From assembly GCF_024198255.1 (NCBI RefSeq), contig NZ_JAJVKW010000015.1:62001-126000 (forward strand): a stretch of 64,000 nt of DNA. The letters run 5' to 3'. The notes under the pieces are model-generated. The model saw only the letters and a list, made by a program, of their open reading frames with translations, was not told the DNA's origin and searched no databases. This document shows, in pieces, positions 11,200 through 18,630 of this stretch. Numbering within the stretch: the first letter of the stretch is position 1; the number at the start of each line of letters is the position of its first letter. The position numbers and the translations under genes are program-made. The DNA is from Myxococcus guangdongensis (lineage in GTDB: Bacteria > Myxococcota > Myxococcia > Myxococcales > Myxococcaceae).

Positions 11200-12618
11200 A
11201 TGAGCAAGTCACTCGTCTTCGAGGCGCGCAGTCGGGCACCCATCCCCGCGACCGAGCTGTTCGCCTGGCATGCCCGGGAAGGGGCGCTCGCACGGCTGAC
11301 GCCCCCGTGGGAGCGGATGGAGCTGCTCGAGCGCACCGGCGACGGCATCCACACCGGCGCCCGCGTCGTCATGAAGATGCACATGGGCCCCATCCCCCGC
11401 CGCTGGGTGGCCGAGCACACCGCGTACGTCGAGGGCTCCCTCTTCCAGGACACGCAGGTGTCCGGCCCCTTCTCGAAGTGGGTCCACACCCATCGCATGT
11501 GGCCCGAGCCCGCCACGAACTCCTCCATCCTCGAGGATGAAATCGAGTACGTGCTGCCCGTGGGCCCACTGGGCCGGCTCTTCGGCGGCGGCTTCGCGCG
11601 CCACACCCTGGAGCGGATGTTCGCCTATCGCCACCGGGTGACCCTGGTGGACGCACGTCGCCACCTGGCGTTCGCGGACCAGGGCCCCTTGCGCGTGGCC
11701 GTCACCGGCGCGTCGGGGCTCATCGGCTCGGCGCTCCTGCCGCTGCTCACCACAGGAGGACACCGGGTCCAGCGGTTGGTGCGAGGGCGCGCGGACGCCT
11801 CGCGCCACGAGGTGGCGTGGGCGCCGGACAAGGGGGAGGTGGACACCGCCGCGCTGGAGGGCGTGGACGCGGTGGTGCACCTGGCGGGCGCCAACGTCGC
11901 CGGCAAGCGCTGGTCCCCCGAGTACAAGGACGCCATCCTGAAGAGCCGCTCCGAGGGCACGCTCACGCTGTCCGAGGCGCTGGCGAAGATGAAGAAGAAG
12001 CCCCGCGTGCTGGTGTGCGCGGCGGGCAGCGGCATCTACGGCGACCGGGGCGACGAGCCGCTCACCGAGGAGAGCGCGCCGGGCACGGGCTTCCTCGCGG
12101 ACGTGTGCCGCGTCTGGGAGGCGGCCACCGCGCCCGCCGAGGCCGCGGGCATCCGCGTGGTGCACCTGCGCATCGGCCCGGTGCTCGACGCGCGTGACGG
12201 CGCGCTGGCGAAGATGCTGCCCGCGTTCCTCGCGGGCGGCGGTGGGCCCATCGGCTCGGGGCGGCAGTGGATGGGCTGGGTGTCGATGGAGGACATCCTG
12301 GGGCTCATCCACTTCAGCCTCTTCACCCAGGCGGCCCGGGGGCCCATCAACGCGGTGGCGCCGGGCGCGGTGCGGCAGGCGGACTTCGCCCGGACGCTCG
12401 GCCGGGTGCTGCGGCGGCCCGCCTTCCTGCCCATGCCCGCGGCCGTCATCAAGACGCTCTTCGGGCAGATGGGGCAGGAGGCCCTGCTGGCGGGTGCCCG
12501 GGTGCTCCCCAACGCCGCCGAGCGGCTCGGCTACGCGTTCCTCTTCCCGGAGCTGGAGGGGGCGCTGCGCTTCACGCTCGGCCGCACCACGGCGGGCCCG
12601 GAGTTCCGCCATGGCTGA
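11200..12618 (+). CDS. TIGR01777-type NAD(P)-epimerase fused to an N-terminal SRPBCC domain
   Basis: The first ~155 residues resemble a START/SRPBCC ligand-binding fold (MSKSLVFEARSRAPIPATELFAWHAREGALARLTPPWE, FQDTQVSGPFSKWVHTHRM). The rest is a short-chain epimerase/dehydratase of the YfcH/SULA (TIGR01777) type. It has the nucleotide-binding motif VAVTGASGLIGSALLPLL, the HLAGANVAGKRWSPEYKDAILKSR region, the AAGSGIYGDRGDEPLTE catalytic Tyr loop and the C-terminal DUF1731-like end FLPMPAAVIKTLFGQMGQEALLAGARVLPNAAERLGY. AGGAGG lies 4 nt before ATG 11200. Both domains may act on a hydrophobic ligand; the substrate is unknown. Confidence 0.9.
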   Translation: MSKSLVFEARSRAPIPATELFAWHAREGALARLTPPWERMELLERTGDGIHTGARVVMKMHMGPIPRRWVAEHTAYVEGSLFQDTQVSGPFSKWVHTHRMWPEPATNSSILEDEIEYVLPVGPLGRLFGGGFARHTLERMFAYRHRVTLVDARRHLAFADQGPLRVAVTGASGLIGSALLPLLTTGGHRVQRLVRGRADASRHEVAWAPDKGEVDTAALEGVDAVVHLAGANVAGKRWSPEYKDAILKSRSEGTLTLSEALAKMKKKPRVLVCAAGSGIYGDRGDEPLTEESAPGTGFLADVCRVWEAATAPAEAAGIRVVHLRIGPVLDARDGALAKMLPAFLAGGGGPIGSGRQWMGWVSMEDILGLIHFSLFTQAARGPINAVAPGAVRQADFARTLGRVLRRPAFLPMPAAVIKTLFGQMGQEALLAGARVLPNAAERLGYAFLFPELEGALRFTLGRTTAGPEFRHG

Positions 12619-12670
12619 GTGGTTCGAAGCTTGACAATCCCCCCTGGGGGGACTGATGGAATGGCCCCCT

Positions 12671-13600
12671 ATGATTCAGGTCGAAGGGCTGACCAAGTAC
12701 TACGGTGAGCACGCGGCCATCCGGGACCTGGCCTTCACCATCGGCCAGGGTGAGGTCATCGGCTTCCTCGGCCTCAATGGCGCGGGCAAGTCGACGACGT
12801 TGAAGGTCCTGGGGTGCGTGCTGTTGCCGACCGCCGGCCGCGTCGTCATCGACGGCCATGACGTGGTGAGCAACGCCCACGAGGTGCGCCAGCGCATCGG
12901 CTACCTCCCGGACGTGCCGCCGCTCTACGAGGAGATGACGGTGGGCGAGTACCTGGCCTACGTCGCGCAACTGCGTGGCGTGACGGCCAAGGACACCCCC
13001 GCGCGCGTGGGCGAGGCCGAGGAGAAGACGGGGCTGCGCGAGGTGGACGGCGAGCTCATCTCCACGCTCAGCCACGGCTACCGCCAGCGCGTGGGCGTGG
13101 CGCAGGCGCTGGTGCACAAGCCCGCGCTGCTCATCCTCGACGAGCCGACGAGCGGCCTGGACCCGCGGCAAATCGTGGAGATGCGCGACGTCATCCGTGG
13201 GTTGAAGGGCACGCACACGGTGCTCGTCTCCAGCCACATCCTCCCGGAAATCTCCCAGACGTGTGACCGCCTGCTCATCATCCACAAGGGCGCGCTGGTG
13301 GCGCAGGGGACGGAGGAGGAGCTGGGCCGGAAGATGGGCGGCGGAGGCTCCGTCGAGGTGGAGGTGCGAGGGGACTCCGCGCGCGCCGTCGAGGTGCTGC
13401 GGCCCTTCGGTGAGGTGGAGGTGGGAAGCTCCCGCGATGGGCTGGTGGCGCTGACGCTGCGCGCGTCGCCGGACGTGCGGCCCAGGGTGGCGCAGGCGGT
13501 GGTGGGCGCGGGGCTGGAGTTGTTGCGACTGGACGTGGGCGCGGGACACCTGGAGTCCATCTTCCTCAAGCTGACGCATGGTCAGGAGGTGCGCGCGTGA
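12671..13600 (+). CDS. Gld-type ABC transporter ATP-binding protein
   Basis: A complete ABC ATPase is visible: Walker A GLNGAGKST, Q-loop GYLPDVPPLYEEMTV, signature LSHGYRQRVGVAQAL, Walker B LLILDEPTSGLDP and switch SSHILPE. About 80 C-terminal residues form a regulatory tail. It is the first gene of a four-gene operon with a permease, a GldG-like protein and a DUF4340 protein. This set resembles the GldA/F/G exporters first described in gliding Bacteroidetes. I start at the usual MIQVEGLTKYYG. An in-frame ATG at 12656 is an alternative, preceded by TTGACA (12631) and a C6-T-G6 element (12639-12651). Confidence 0.92.
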   Translation: MIQVEGLTKYYGEHAAIRDLAFTIGQGEVIGFLGLNGAGKSTTLKVLGCVLLPTAGRVVIDGHDVVSNAHEVRQRIGYLPDVPPLYEEMTVGEYLAYVAQLRGVTAKDTPARVGEAEEKTGLREVDGELISTLSHGYRQRVGVAQALVHKPALLILDEPTSGLDPRQIVEMRDVIRGLKGTHTVLVSSHILPEISQTCDRLLIIHKGALVAQGTEEELGRKMGGGGSVEVEVRGDSARAVEVLRPFGEVEVGSSRDGLVALTLRASPDVRPRVAQAVVGAGLELLRLDVGAGHLESIFLKLTHGQEVRA

Positions 13601-14319
13601 AGGCGCTGCTCATCGCCCGCCGCGAGCTGTCTGGCTACCTGCGCACGCTCAGCGGCTACGTCGTCATCGCGGTCATCCTCGCGTTGAACGGCCTGTTCTT
13701 CAACGCGTACGCCCTGGGCGGCGCGAGCAAGCGCTCCGCCGAGGTGCTCTCGCAGTTCTTCTATTACTCGAGCGGCTTCACCATCGTCGCCTCGGTGTTC
13801 ATCTCCATGCGCCTGCTCGCCGAGGAGCGACAGACGGGCACGCTGCCCCTGTTGTACTCCTCGCCGCTGCGCGACAGGGACATCGTGCTGGGCAAGTTCC
13901 TGGCGGGCTTCGCGTTCCTGGCGCTGTACGTGCTGTGCACGCTGTACATGCCGGTGCTGGTGCTGGTGAACGGCAAGGTGTCCTGGGGCCACGTGGGCGC
14001 CGGCTACCTGGGGTTGTTGCTGCTCGGCAGCGCGTCCCTGGCGGTGGGCACCTTCGGCTCGGCGCTGGCGAAGAACCAGCTGCTCGCGGCGATTACGTCC
14101 GCGGTGATGCTGGTGGCGCTCATCCTCTGCTGGTTGCTCGCGCGCATCACCGAGCAGCCGCTGGCGGACGTGTTCAGCGCGATGTCGCTGTGGAACCAGC
14201 ACTTCCCGCCGTTCCAATCGGGGCTCGTCCACGTGCGTGACGTCGTCTACTACCTGGTGGTCACCTACGTGGCGCTGTTCGCGGCCACGCGGGTGCTCGA
14301 GGCGCGGAGGTGGCGATGA
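13597..14319 (+). CDS. ABC transporter permease, GldF-like
   Basis: This 240-residue membrane protein has about six hydrophobic segments, for example GYVVIAVILALNGLFFNAY, FLALYVLCTLYMPVLVLV, LLLLGSASLAVGTFGSALA and ITSAVMLVALILCWLLA. It carries the typical ISMRLLAEERQTGTLPLLYSSPL loop of ABC-2 type permeases. The GTG start overlaps the upstream stop (GTGA) with a CAGGAGG about 8 nt upstream, and its own stop overlaps the next start (ATGA). It should form the membrane part of the exporter with the preceding ATPase. Substrate and link to motility are unknown. Confidence 0.9.
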   Translation: MKALLIARRELSGYLRTLSGYVVIAVILALNGLFFNAYALGGASKRSAEVLSQFFYYSSGFTIVASVFISMRLLAEERQTGTLPLLYSSPLRDRDIVLGKFLAGFAFLALYVLCTLYMPVLVLVNGKVSWGHVGAGYLGLLLLGSASLAVGTFGSALAKNQLLAAITSAVMLVALILCWLLARITEQPLADVFSAMSLWNQHFPPFQSGLVHVRDVVYYLVVTYVALFAATRVLEARRWR

Positions 14320-16187
14320 GCGCGCGCACTTCGGGGAGCGGGCTGGCGGCGACGCTGGCCTTCGGGGTGGGCCTGCTGGCCGTCTTCATCGGCGAGCGCA
14401 TCCTGGGCGTGGGGACGGGCCGCGGGCTCTTCTCCGGGCTCGGCGTGGCGCTGGCGGTGGGCGCGACGGCGTGGCGGTTCGTGGGCTCTCGCGGCGCGAG
14501 CGCCGACCGACGCCGGGTGGATGGCTGGGTGCTGGGCCTGTACGGGCTGGGGCTGCTGGCGCTGGCGCTCTACTTCCTCCAGTCCGACCTGGGCATGTCC
14601 CTGTTCGACGCCCCCTTGTCGCAGAAGGCGCCGAAGCTGGCGGTGATGCTGGCGGCGCTGTTCCCCGCGCTGCTCGCGTGCTGTCTGGTGCCGCTGGCGC
14701 TGGTGGAGGTCGCGACCCAGGCCATGGCGCGCGCGCCGGTGATGGAGACGGGGCGGGCCCGCAGCGCGCTGTACTCCGGGCTGGGGCTGTCCTTCGTGCT
14801 CGTGTTCGCCTTCGCCACCATGTACGTCGTCACGCAGGCGAACACGACCTGGGACTTGTCGTACTTCCGCACGGCGAAGCCCGGTGACTCCACGCGCAAG
14901 GTGGTGCGTGGGCTCAACGAGCCGCTCCAGGTCATGCTCTTCTTCCCGCCCGCGAACGAGGTGGGCGAGGCGGTGGGGCAGTACTTCCGGGACTTGTCGG
15001 TGGAGAGCCCGGGGCTGCTCAGCGTGGAGCGGCTGGACCAGGCGGTGGAGCCCGCGCGCGCGAAGACGCTCGGGGTGCACAACAACGGCACCATCGTCCT
15101 GGCGCGCGGTGAGCGCAAGGAGCCCTTCACGGTGGGCCTGGAGCTGGACCGCGCGCGCGGACAGCTGCAGCGGCTGGACCAGGAGGTGCAGCGGCGCCTG
15201 CTGACGGTGGCCAAGCCCCGCCGCGTCGTCTACTTCACCGCGGGCCACGGCGAGCGCGCGGAGACGCGGCCGGTGCCCGGTGAGATGCCGAAGCCGTCCG
15301 TCGCGCAGCTCAAGGAGTTGCTGCGCGCGCAGAACGTGGACGTGCGTCCGCTGGGGGTCGCGGAGGGCCTGGGCCGCGAGGTGCCGGGGGACGCCGCGGC
15401 GCTGGTGGTGATGGGCGCCACGCGCGACTTCCTGCCCGAGGAGCTCACCGCGGTGCGCGAGTACCTGTCGCGCGGCGGTCGACTCTGGATGGCGCTGGAG
15501 CCGGAGGGGCCGGGCTTCGAGGCGCTGCTCGCGCCCATGGGGCTGAAGTACCTCGGCACGCCGCTGGCGAATGACCAGGTGTACTTCCGCACCACGCGTC
15601 AGCAGAGCGACCGAGGCAACCTGGGCACCGCGAGCTTCAGCTCACATCCGTCCGTCACGTCGCTGTCGGCGATGGCGGGCCAGTCTCCCGTGGCCTTCCT
15701 GGGCGCGGGCGCGTTGGACCAGCTCCAGCCGCTGCCCAACGGCGTCATGCATGACATCTCCGTGCGCGCGCATGGGGCCACCTTCGCGGACGCCAACGGC
15801 AACTTCAGCCCGGACCCGGGCGAGATGCGGCGCACCTGGCCGCTGGTGGTGGCGGTGGAGGAGCCCGCCGCCAAGGGCAAGGAGCCGATGCGCGCCGTGG
15901 TGATGGCGGACGCGGACGTGGTGAGCGACGTGGTGCTGCCCAACATGGGCAACGCGTACCTCGCGGTGGACACCCTGCGGTGGCTGACGGGTGAGGAGGC
16001 CATCTCCGGCGCGGTGTCGACGGAGGAGGACGTGCCCATCCAGCACACCCGCGAGCAGGACGTGGCGTGGTTCTACGCCACGGTGTTCCTGGCGCCGGCG
16101 TTGGTGCTGGCCGTGGGCTTCGTGACGACAAGGCGGCGGGGCCGTCGTGCTCCGCGCGCCAGCGTGGCGGCGGGAGGTGAGCAATGA
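14316..16187 (+). CDS. GldG-like ABC transporter auxiliary protein
   Basis: This 623-aa protein starts with about four N-terminal membrane segments. A large extracytoplasmic ABC_transp_aux-type domain follows (YFRTAKPGDSTRKVVRGLNEPLQVMLFFPPANEVGEAV, DQAVEPARAKTLGVHNNGTIVL, RRVVYFTAGHGERAETRPVPG, LKELLRAQNVDVRPLGVAEGLG). One C-terminal membrane helix (WFYATVFLAPALVLAVGFVTTRR) closes it. This topology is typical of GldG, which works with GldF. The gene overlaps both neighbours by ATGA, so the four proteins are probably made together. The precise cargo is unknown. Confidence 0.87.
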   Translation: MSARTSGSGLAATLAFGVGLLAVFIGERILGVGTGRGLFSGLGVALAVGATAWRFVGSRGASADRRRVDGWVLGLYGLGLLALALYFLQSDLGMSLFDAPLSQKAPKLAVMLAALFPALLACCLVPLALVEVATQAMARAPVMETGRARSALYSGLGLSFVLVFAFATMYVVTQANTTWDLSYFRTAKPGDSTRKVVRGLNEPLQVMLFFPPANEVGEAVGQYFRDLSVESPGLLSVERLDQAVEPARAKTLGVHNNGTIVLARGERKEPFTVGLELDRARGQLQRLDQEVQRRLLTVAKPRRVVYFTAGHGERAETRPVPGEMPKPSVAQLKELLRAQNVDVRPLGVAEGLGREVPGDAAALVVMGATRDFLPEELTAVREYLSRGGRLWMALEPEGPGFEALLAPMGLKYLGTPLANDQVYFRTTRQQSDRGNLGTASFSSHPSVTSLSAMAGQSPVAFLGAGALDQLQPLPNGVMHDISVRAHGATFADANGNFSPDPGEMRRTWPLVVAVEEPAAKGKEPMRAVVMADADVVSDVVLPNMGNAYLAVDTLRWLTGEEAISGAVSTEEDVPIQHTREQDVAWFYATVFLAPALVLAVGFVTTRRRGRRAPRASVAAGGEQ

Positions 16188-17260
16188 AGGCCCGGGACCT
16201 GGCCCTGCAGGGCGCCCTCGCGGCGGTGGCGCTGGTGGCCGCCTACCTGGTGTGGCAGCGCGCTCCGGCGGGCGCCCCTGGTGACGTGACGGTGGTGGAG
16301 CTGCCGGCGCGTGCGTTGGACAAGGTGCGCTACGAGGACGAGGCGCGCTACGTGGAGCTGTACCGCGACGCGCAGGAGCGTGACGCGCTCTGGGTCCGCC
16401 TGGGCTTCAAGCCCGCGAAGCCGCTGCCTCCGGTCGAGGGCGCCGCCGACGGTGGCGCGTCCGTGGATGGTGGCGTGGCGCTGGCGCAGGGGGCGGCCGA
16501 CGCGGGGACGCAGCCCTCGGCGGCGCAGACTCCGCCGCCTCGCGACATGCGGGCCAACGAGGTCGCCCAGAAGCTCTACCCGCGCTTCGCTCCGCTGCGT
16601 GCCACGCGCGCGTTGGGCGTGCTCGACGAGAAGAAGCTGGAGGAGGTGGGGCTGACGGGCTCGCAGCGCAAGCTGACGCTGACGTTGGGCGGCAAGGCGG
16701 AGTCCTTCACGCTCGCCTCGATGACGGGCGGCTGGGGCACGCCGTACCTGCGTCGTGACTCTGACGGACAGGTGTTCCTGCTCGGCCCCGCGCTGCTGCC
16801 GGACCTGGAGAACGCGATGACACGCCTGGTCGACCGGCGGATGCATGTCTTCGACCTGGGCGAGTTCGACTCGGTGGTCATCTCGTCGGGCGGCTCGTCG
16901 CGCGCGTTCGTGGCGAGCGGCAAGGCGCCCAACCCGGTGACGCTCGCGCCGGAGGAGTCGCCGGACAAGCCGGACGAGTTCACCCGCAACTGGCATGACC
17001 GCGTGTGGCGGCTGGTGCCGTTGGACCTGCTGGGCCGCGACGAGCAGCCTGCCGGGGGCGAGCCGAAGGAGGCCTTCCGCGTGGAGTACCGGCGCGGTGG
17101 CAAGCCGGTGGGTGAGCTGACGGTGGCGCGCGCGACGGACGGCTTCTACGCGCGCACCGAGCACACGCCGGGCTGGGTCCGGCTGCACGCGGGCGTGGAC
17201 CCGCTGGCCGCCGAGGCCGCGCGGGTGACGACGCCGGTGTCCTCAGCCGGCGGTCCGTGA
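16184..17260 (+). CDS. DUF4340-containing protein of the Gld-like ABC operon
   Basis: This 358-aa protein has one N-terminal membrane anchor (LQGALAAVALVAAYLVWQRAPAG) and an extracytoplasmic body. The body shows repeated beta motifs (GSQRKLTLTLGGKAESFTLASMTGGWGTPYLRRDSDGQVFLLG, RMHVFDLGEFDSVVISSGGSSRAFV), characteristic of DUF4340 proteins that accompany GldG-like genes. An Ala/Asp/Gly-rich stretch (about residues 85-115) looks like a flexible linker. The start overlaps the upstream gene by ATGA. The 3' end overlaps the convergent gvpL/F gene by 18 nt. A structural or periplasmic partner of the transporter is inferred. Confidence 0.82.
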   Translation: MKARDLALQGALAAVALVAAYLVWQRAPAGAPGDVTVVELPARALDKVRYEDEARYVELYRDAQERDALWVRLGFKPAKPLPPVEGAADGGASVDGGVALAQGAADAGTQPSAAQTPPPRDMRANEVAQKLYPRFAPLRATRALGVLDEKKLEEVGLTGSQRKLTLTLGGKAESFTLASMTGGWGTPYLRRDSDGQVFLLGPALLPDLENAMTRLVDRRMHVFDLGEFDSVVISSGGSSRAFVASGKAPNPVTLAPEESPDKPDEFTRNWHDRVWRLVPLDLLGRDEQPAGGEPKEAFRVEYRRGGKPVGELTVARATDGFYARTEHTPGWVRLHAGVDPLAAEAARVTTPVSSAGGP

Positions 17261-18211
17261 CACCCGCGGCTCCTGGTCGTCGACGCGGCCCAGTCGCACG
17301 TCGACGAAGCTGTACGGCGCCCAGGGGCCGGTGAAGCGGAAGGTGTAGAGGTCCGAGCGTGCCGCCAGCATCCGGACCTTCGCCTCGAAGGCGGGCCCGT
17401 CCTGCCTCGCCACGAGGAAGGCCGCGTTGAGCAGCATGCGCTCGCCCACGGGCGCATCCGTGCGAGACGCCGCCGCCAGCGGGCGCAGGCCCTCCAGCAT
17501 CGCCGCCATGTCCAGCGCGGCGCGCAGCTCCACCGCGCGCCCCAGCCGCTGCTCGTGCTCCAGCTCCGACTCGTCCGCGCGCCGCCGCAGCTCCTCGTCC
17601 TCCAGCTCCATGCGCCGGTTCAGGTGCTCGCGGTGGTAGAGGACCTTGAGCCCCAGCTCCACCTTGCCCTCCAGCGCGGTGAGAACGACTCTCAGACTCT
17701 CATGCGTGGAGTGCAGGAGCGCGCGCACGTGGGCCTCCGAGCCGAGCACCGTGCCGAAGGCCACCGGCAGCAGCGTGTGCTCGCGGAGCACCACCTCCGC
17801 GGCGCGCTGGTGGGCCAGCAGATGGGCCCGCGTCGGGTCCACCCGCATCGACGGGGTGGGGGACACCAGCGCGGCCAGCCCGTGCTCACAGACGGCGCGC
17901 ACGTGGGAGGGCGGAATGCCCAGACCGATGGGACCGAAGTCCAGCGGGCCGTCGGCGCGCACCACGCCGTAGAGGTACTGCGGCCCCGCGCGCTCCTCGT
18001 CGGTGGGCGCGTCCGGTAGGGGGCGGGCGACCTTGCCGCCACGCGCAACAGTGTCGGGAAGCACGGAGGTCCGAGGCGGCGCGGCTCGGGACGTGGACGC
18101 ATCCGGGCGCTTCGCCTCGGCCTTGGGCGTCGCGCGTCGGACGCGGGACGGCTTGGGCGAGGCCGCGCCTCGTCGGGAAGAGCTCTTGGGTGGACGGGGG
18201 GAGCGGGCCAC
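17243..18211 (-). CDS. GvpL/GvpF-family gas vesicle protein
   Basis: After about 90 Arg/Pro/Ala-rich residues, the sequence enters a GvpL/F domain. Motifs are YLYGVVRADGPLDFGPIGLG, ALVSPTPSMRVDPTRAHLLAHQRAAEVVLREHTLLPVAFGTVLGSEAHVRALL, GKVELGLKVLYHREHL and FTGPWAPYSFVDVRLG. GvpF/L proteins are minor gas-vesicle components that contact GvpA. Here no full gvp cluster is present. The gene ends an operon of a GvpA-like fragment, a sensor kinase and a receiver. A GTG start at 18211 is chosen, 8 nt after the upstream stop; the frame is open to 18316. The basic N-terminal tail is unusual for the family. Confidence 0.85.
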   Translation of the reverse strand: MARSPRPPKSSSRRGAASPKPSRVRRATPKAEAKRPDASTSRAAPPRTSVLPDTVARGGKVARPLPDAPTDEERAGPQYLYGVVRADGPLDFGPIGLGIPPSHVRAVCEHGLAALVSPTPSMRVDPTRAHLLAHQRAAEVVLREHTLLPVAFGTVLGSEAHVRALLHSTHESLRVVLTALEGKVELGLKVLYHREHLNRRMELEDEELRRRADESELEHEQRLGRAVELRAALDMAAMLEGLRPLAAASRTDAPVGERMLLNAAFLVARQDGPAFEAKVRMLAARSDLYTFRFTGPWAPYSFVDVRLGRVDDQEPRVSRTAG

Positions 18212-18219
18212 GGCACGCC

Positions 18220-18630
18220 TCAGCGAATCGCGGCGCCTCCGCGCCGGGCGAGGATGGTCCGTACCTCCGCCACGAGCTCGTCGGGCAGGCACGGCTTGGT
18301 GACGAAGGAGTCGCACCCCGCGCCCTTCGCTTCATCGGACTGGCCCGTCATCGCATGCCCCGTGAGCGCGACGACGGGGATGGTGCTCGTGCGCGCGTCG
18401 TTCTTCAGCCGCCGCGTCGCCTCCCACCCATCGATGATGGGCAACGACAAATCCATCAGGATGATGTCTGGCGTGAGCGCGAAGGCCTGGTCCAGCGCCT
18501 CCTGCCCGTTCCTCGCCTGCGCGACGCGGAACCCTGAGAACTCCAGGTACTCCGCGTACATCTCTCGCGCGTCATCGTAGTCGTCCACGACGAGCACGAG
18601 CGGCTGGAGATTCGGGGAGGGATTCGTCAT
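18220..18630 (-). CDS. Single-domain response regulator
   Basis: This 136-residue receiver has all key residues: acidic pair Asp16-Asp17 (VVDDYDD), phospho-acceptor Asp60 (ILMDLSLP), Thr90 (ALTG) and Lys112 (VTKPC). There is no output domain, so it works by phosphorylation-dependent protein contact or as a phosphorelay step. The start ATG overlaps the stop of the PAS kinase (4 nt), which makes that kinase the likely partner. It sits directly upstream of the GvpL/F gene. Confidence 0.95.
   Translation of the reverse strand: MTNPSPNLQPLVLVVDDYDDAREMYAEYLEFSGFRVAQARNGQEALDQAFALTPDIILMDLSLPIIDGWEATRRLKNDARTSTIPVVALTGHAMTGQSDEAKGAGCDSFVTKPCLPDELVAEVRTILARRGGAAIR

Noticed and set aside
12601..12640. 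Possible tRNA-like sequence (GGCTGAGTGG, GGTTCGAAGC)
   Set aside because: No cloverleaf could be formed, and part of it encodes the end of the epimerase.
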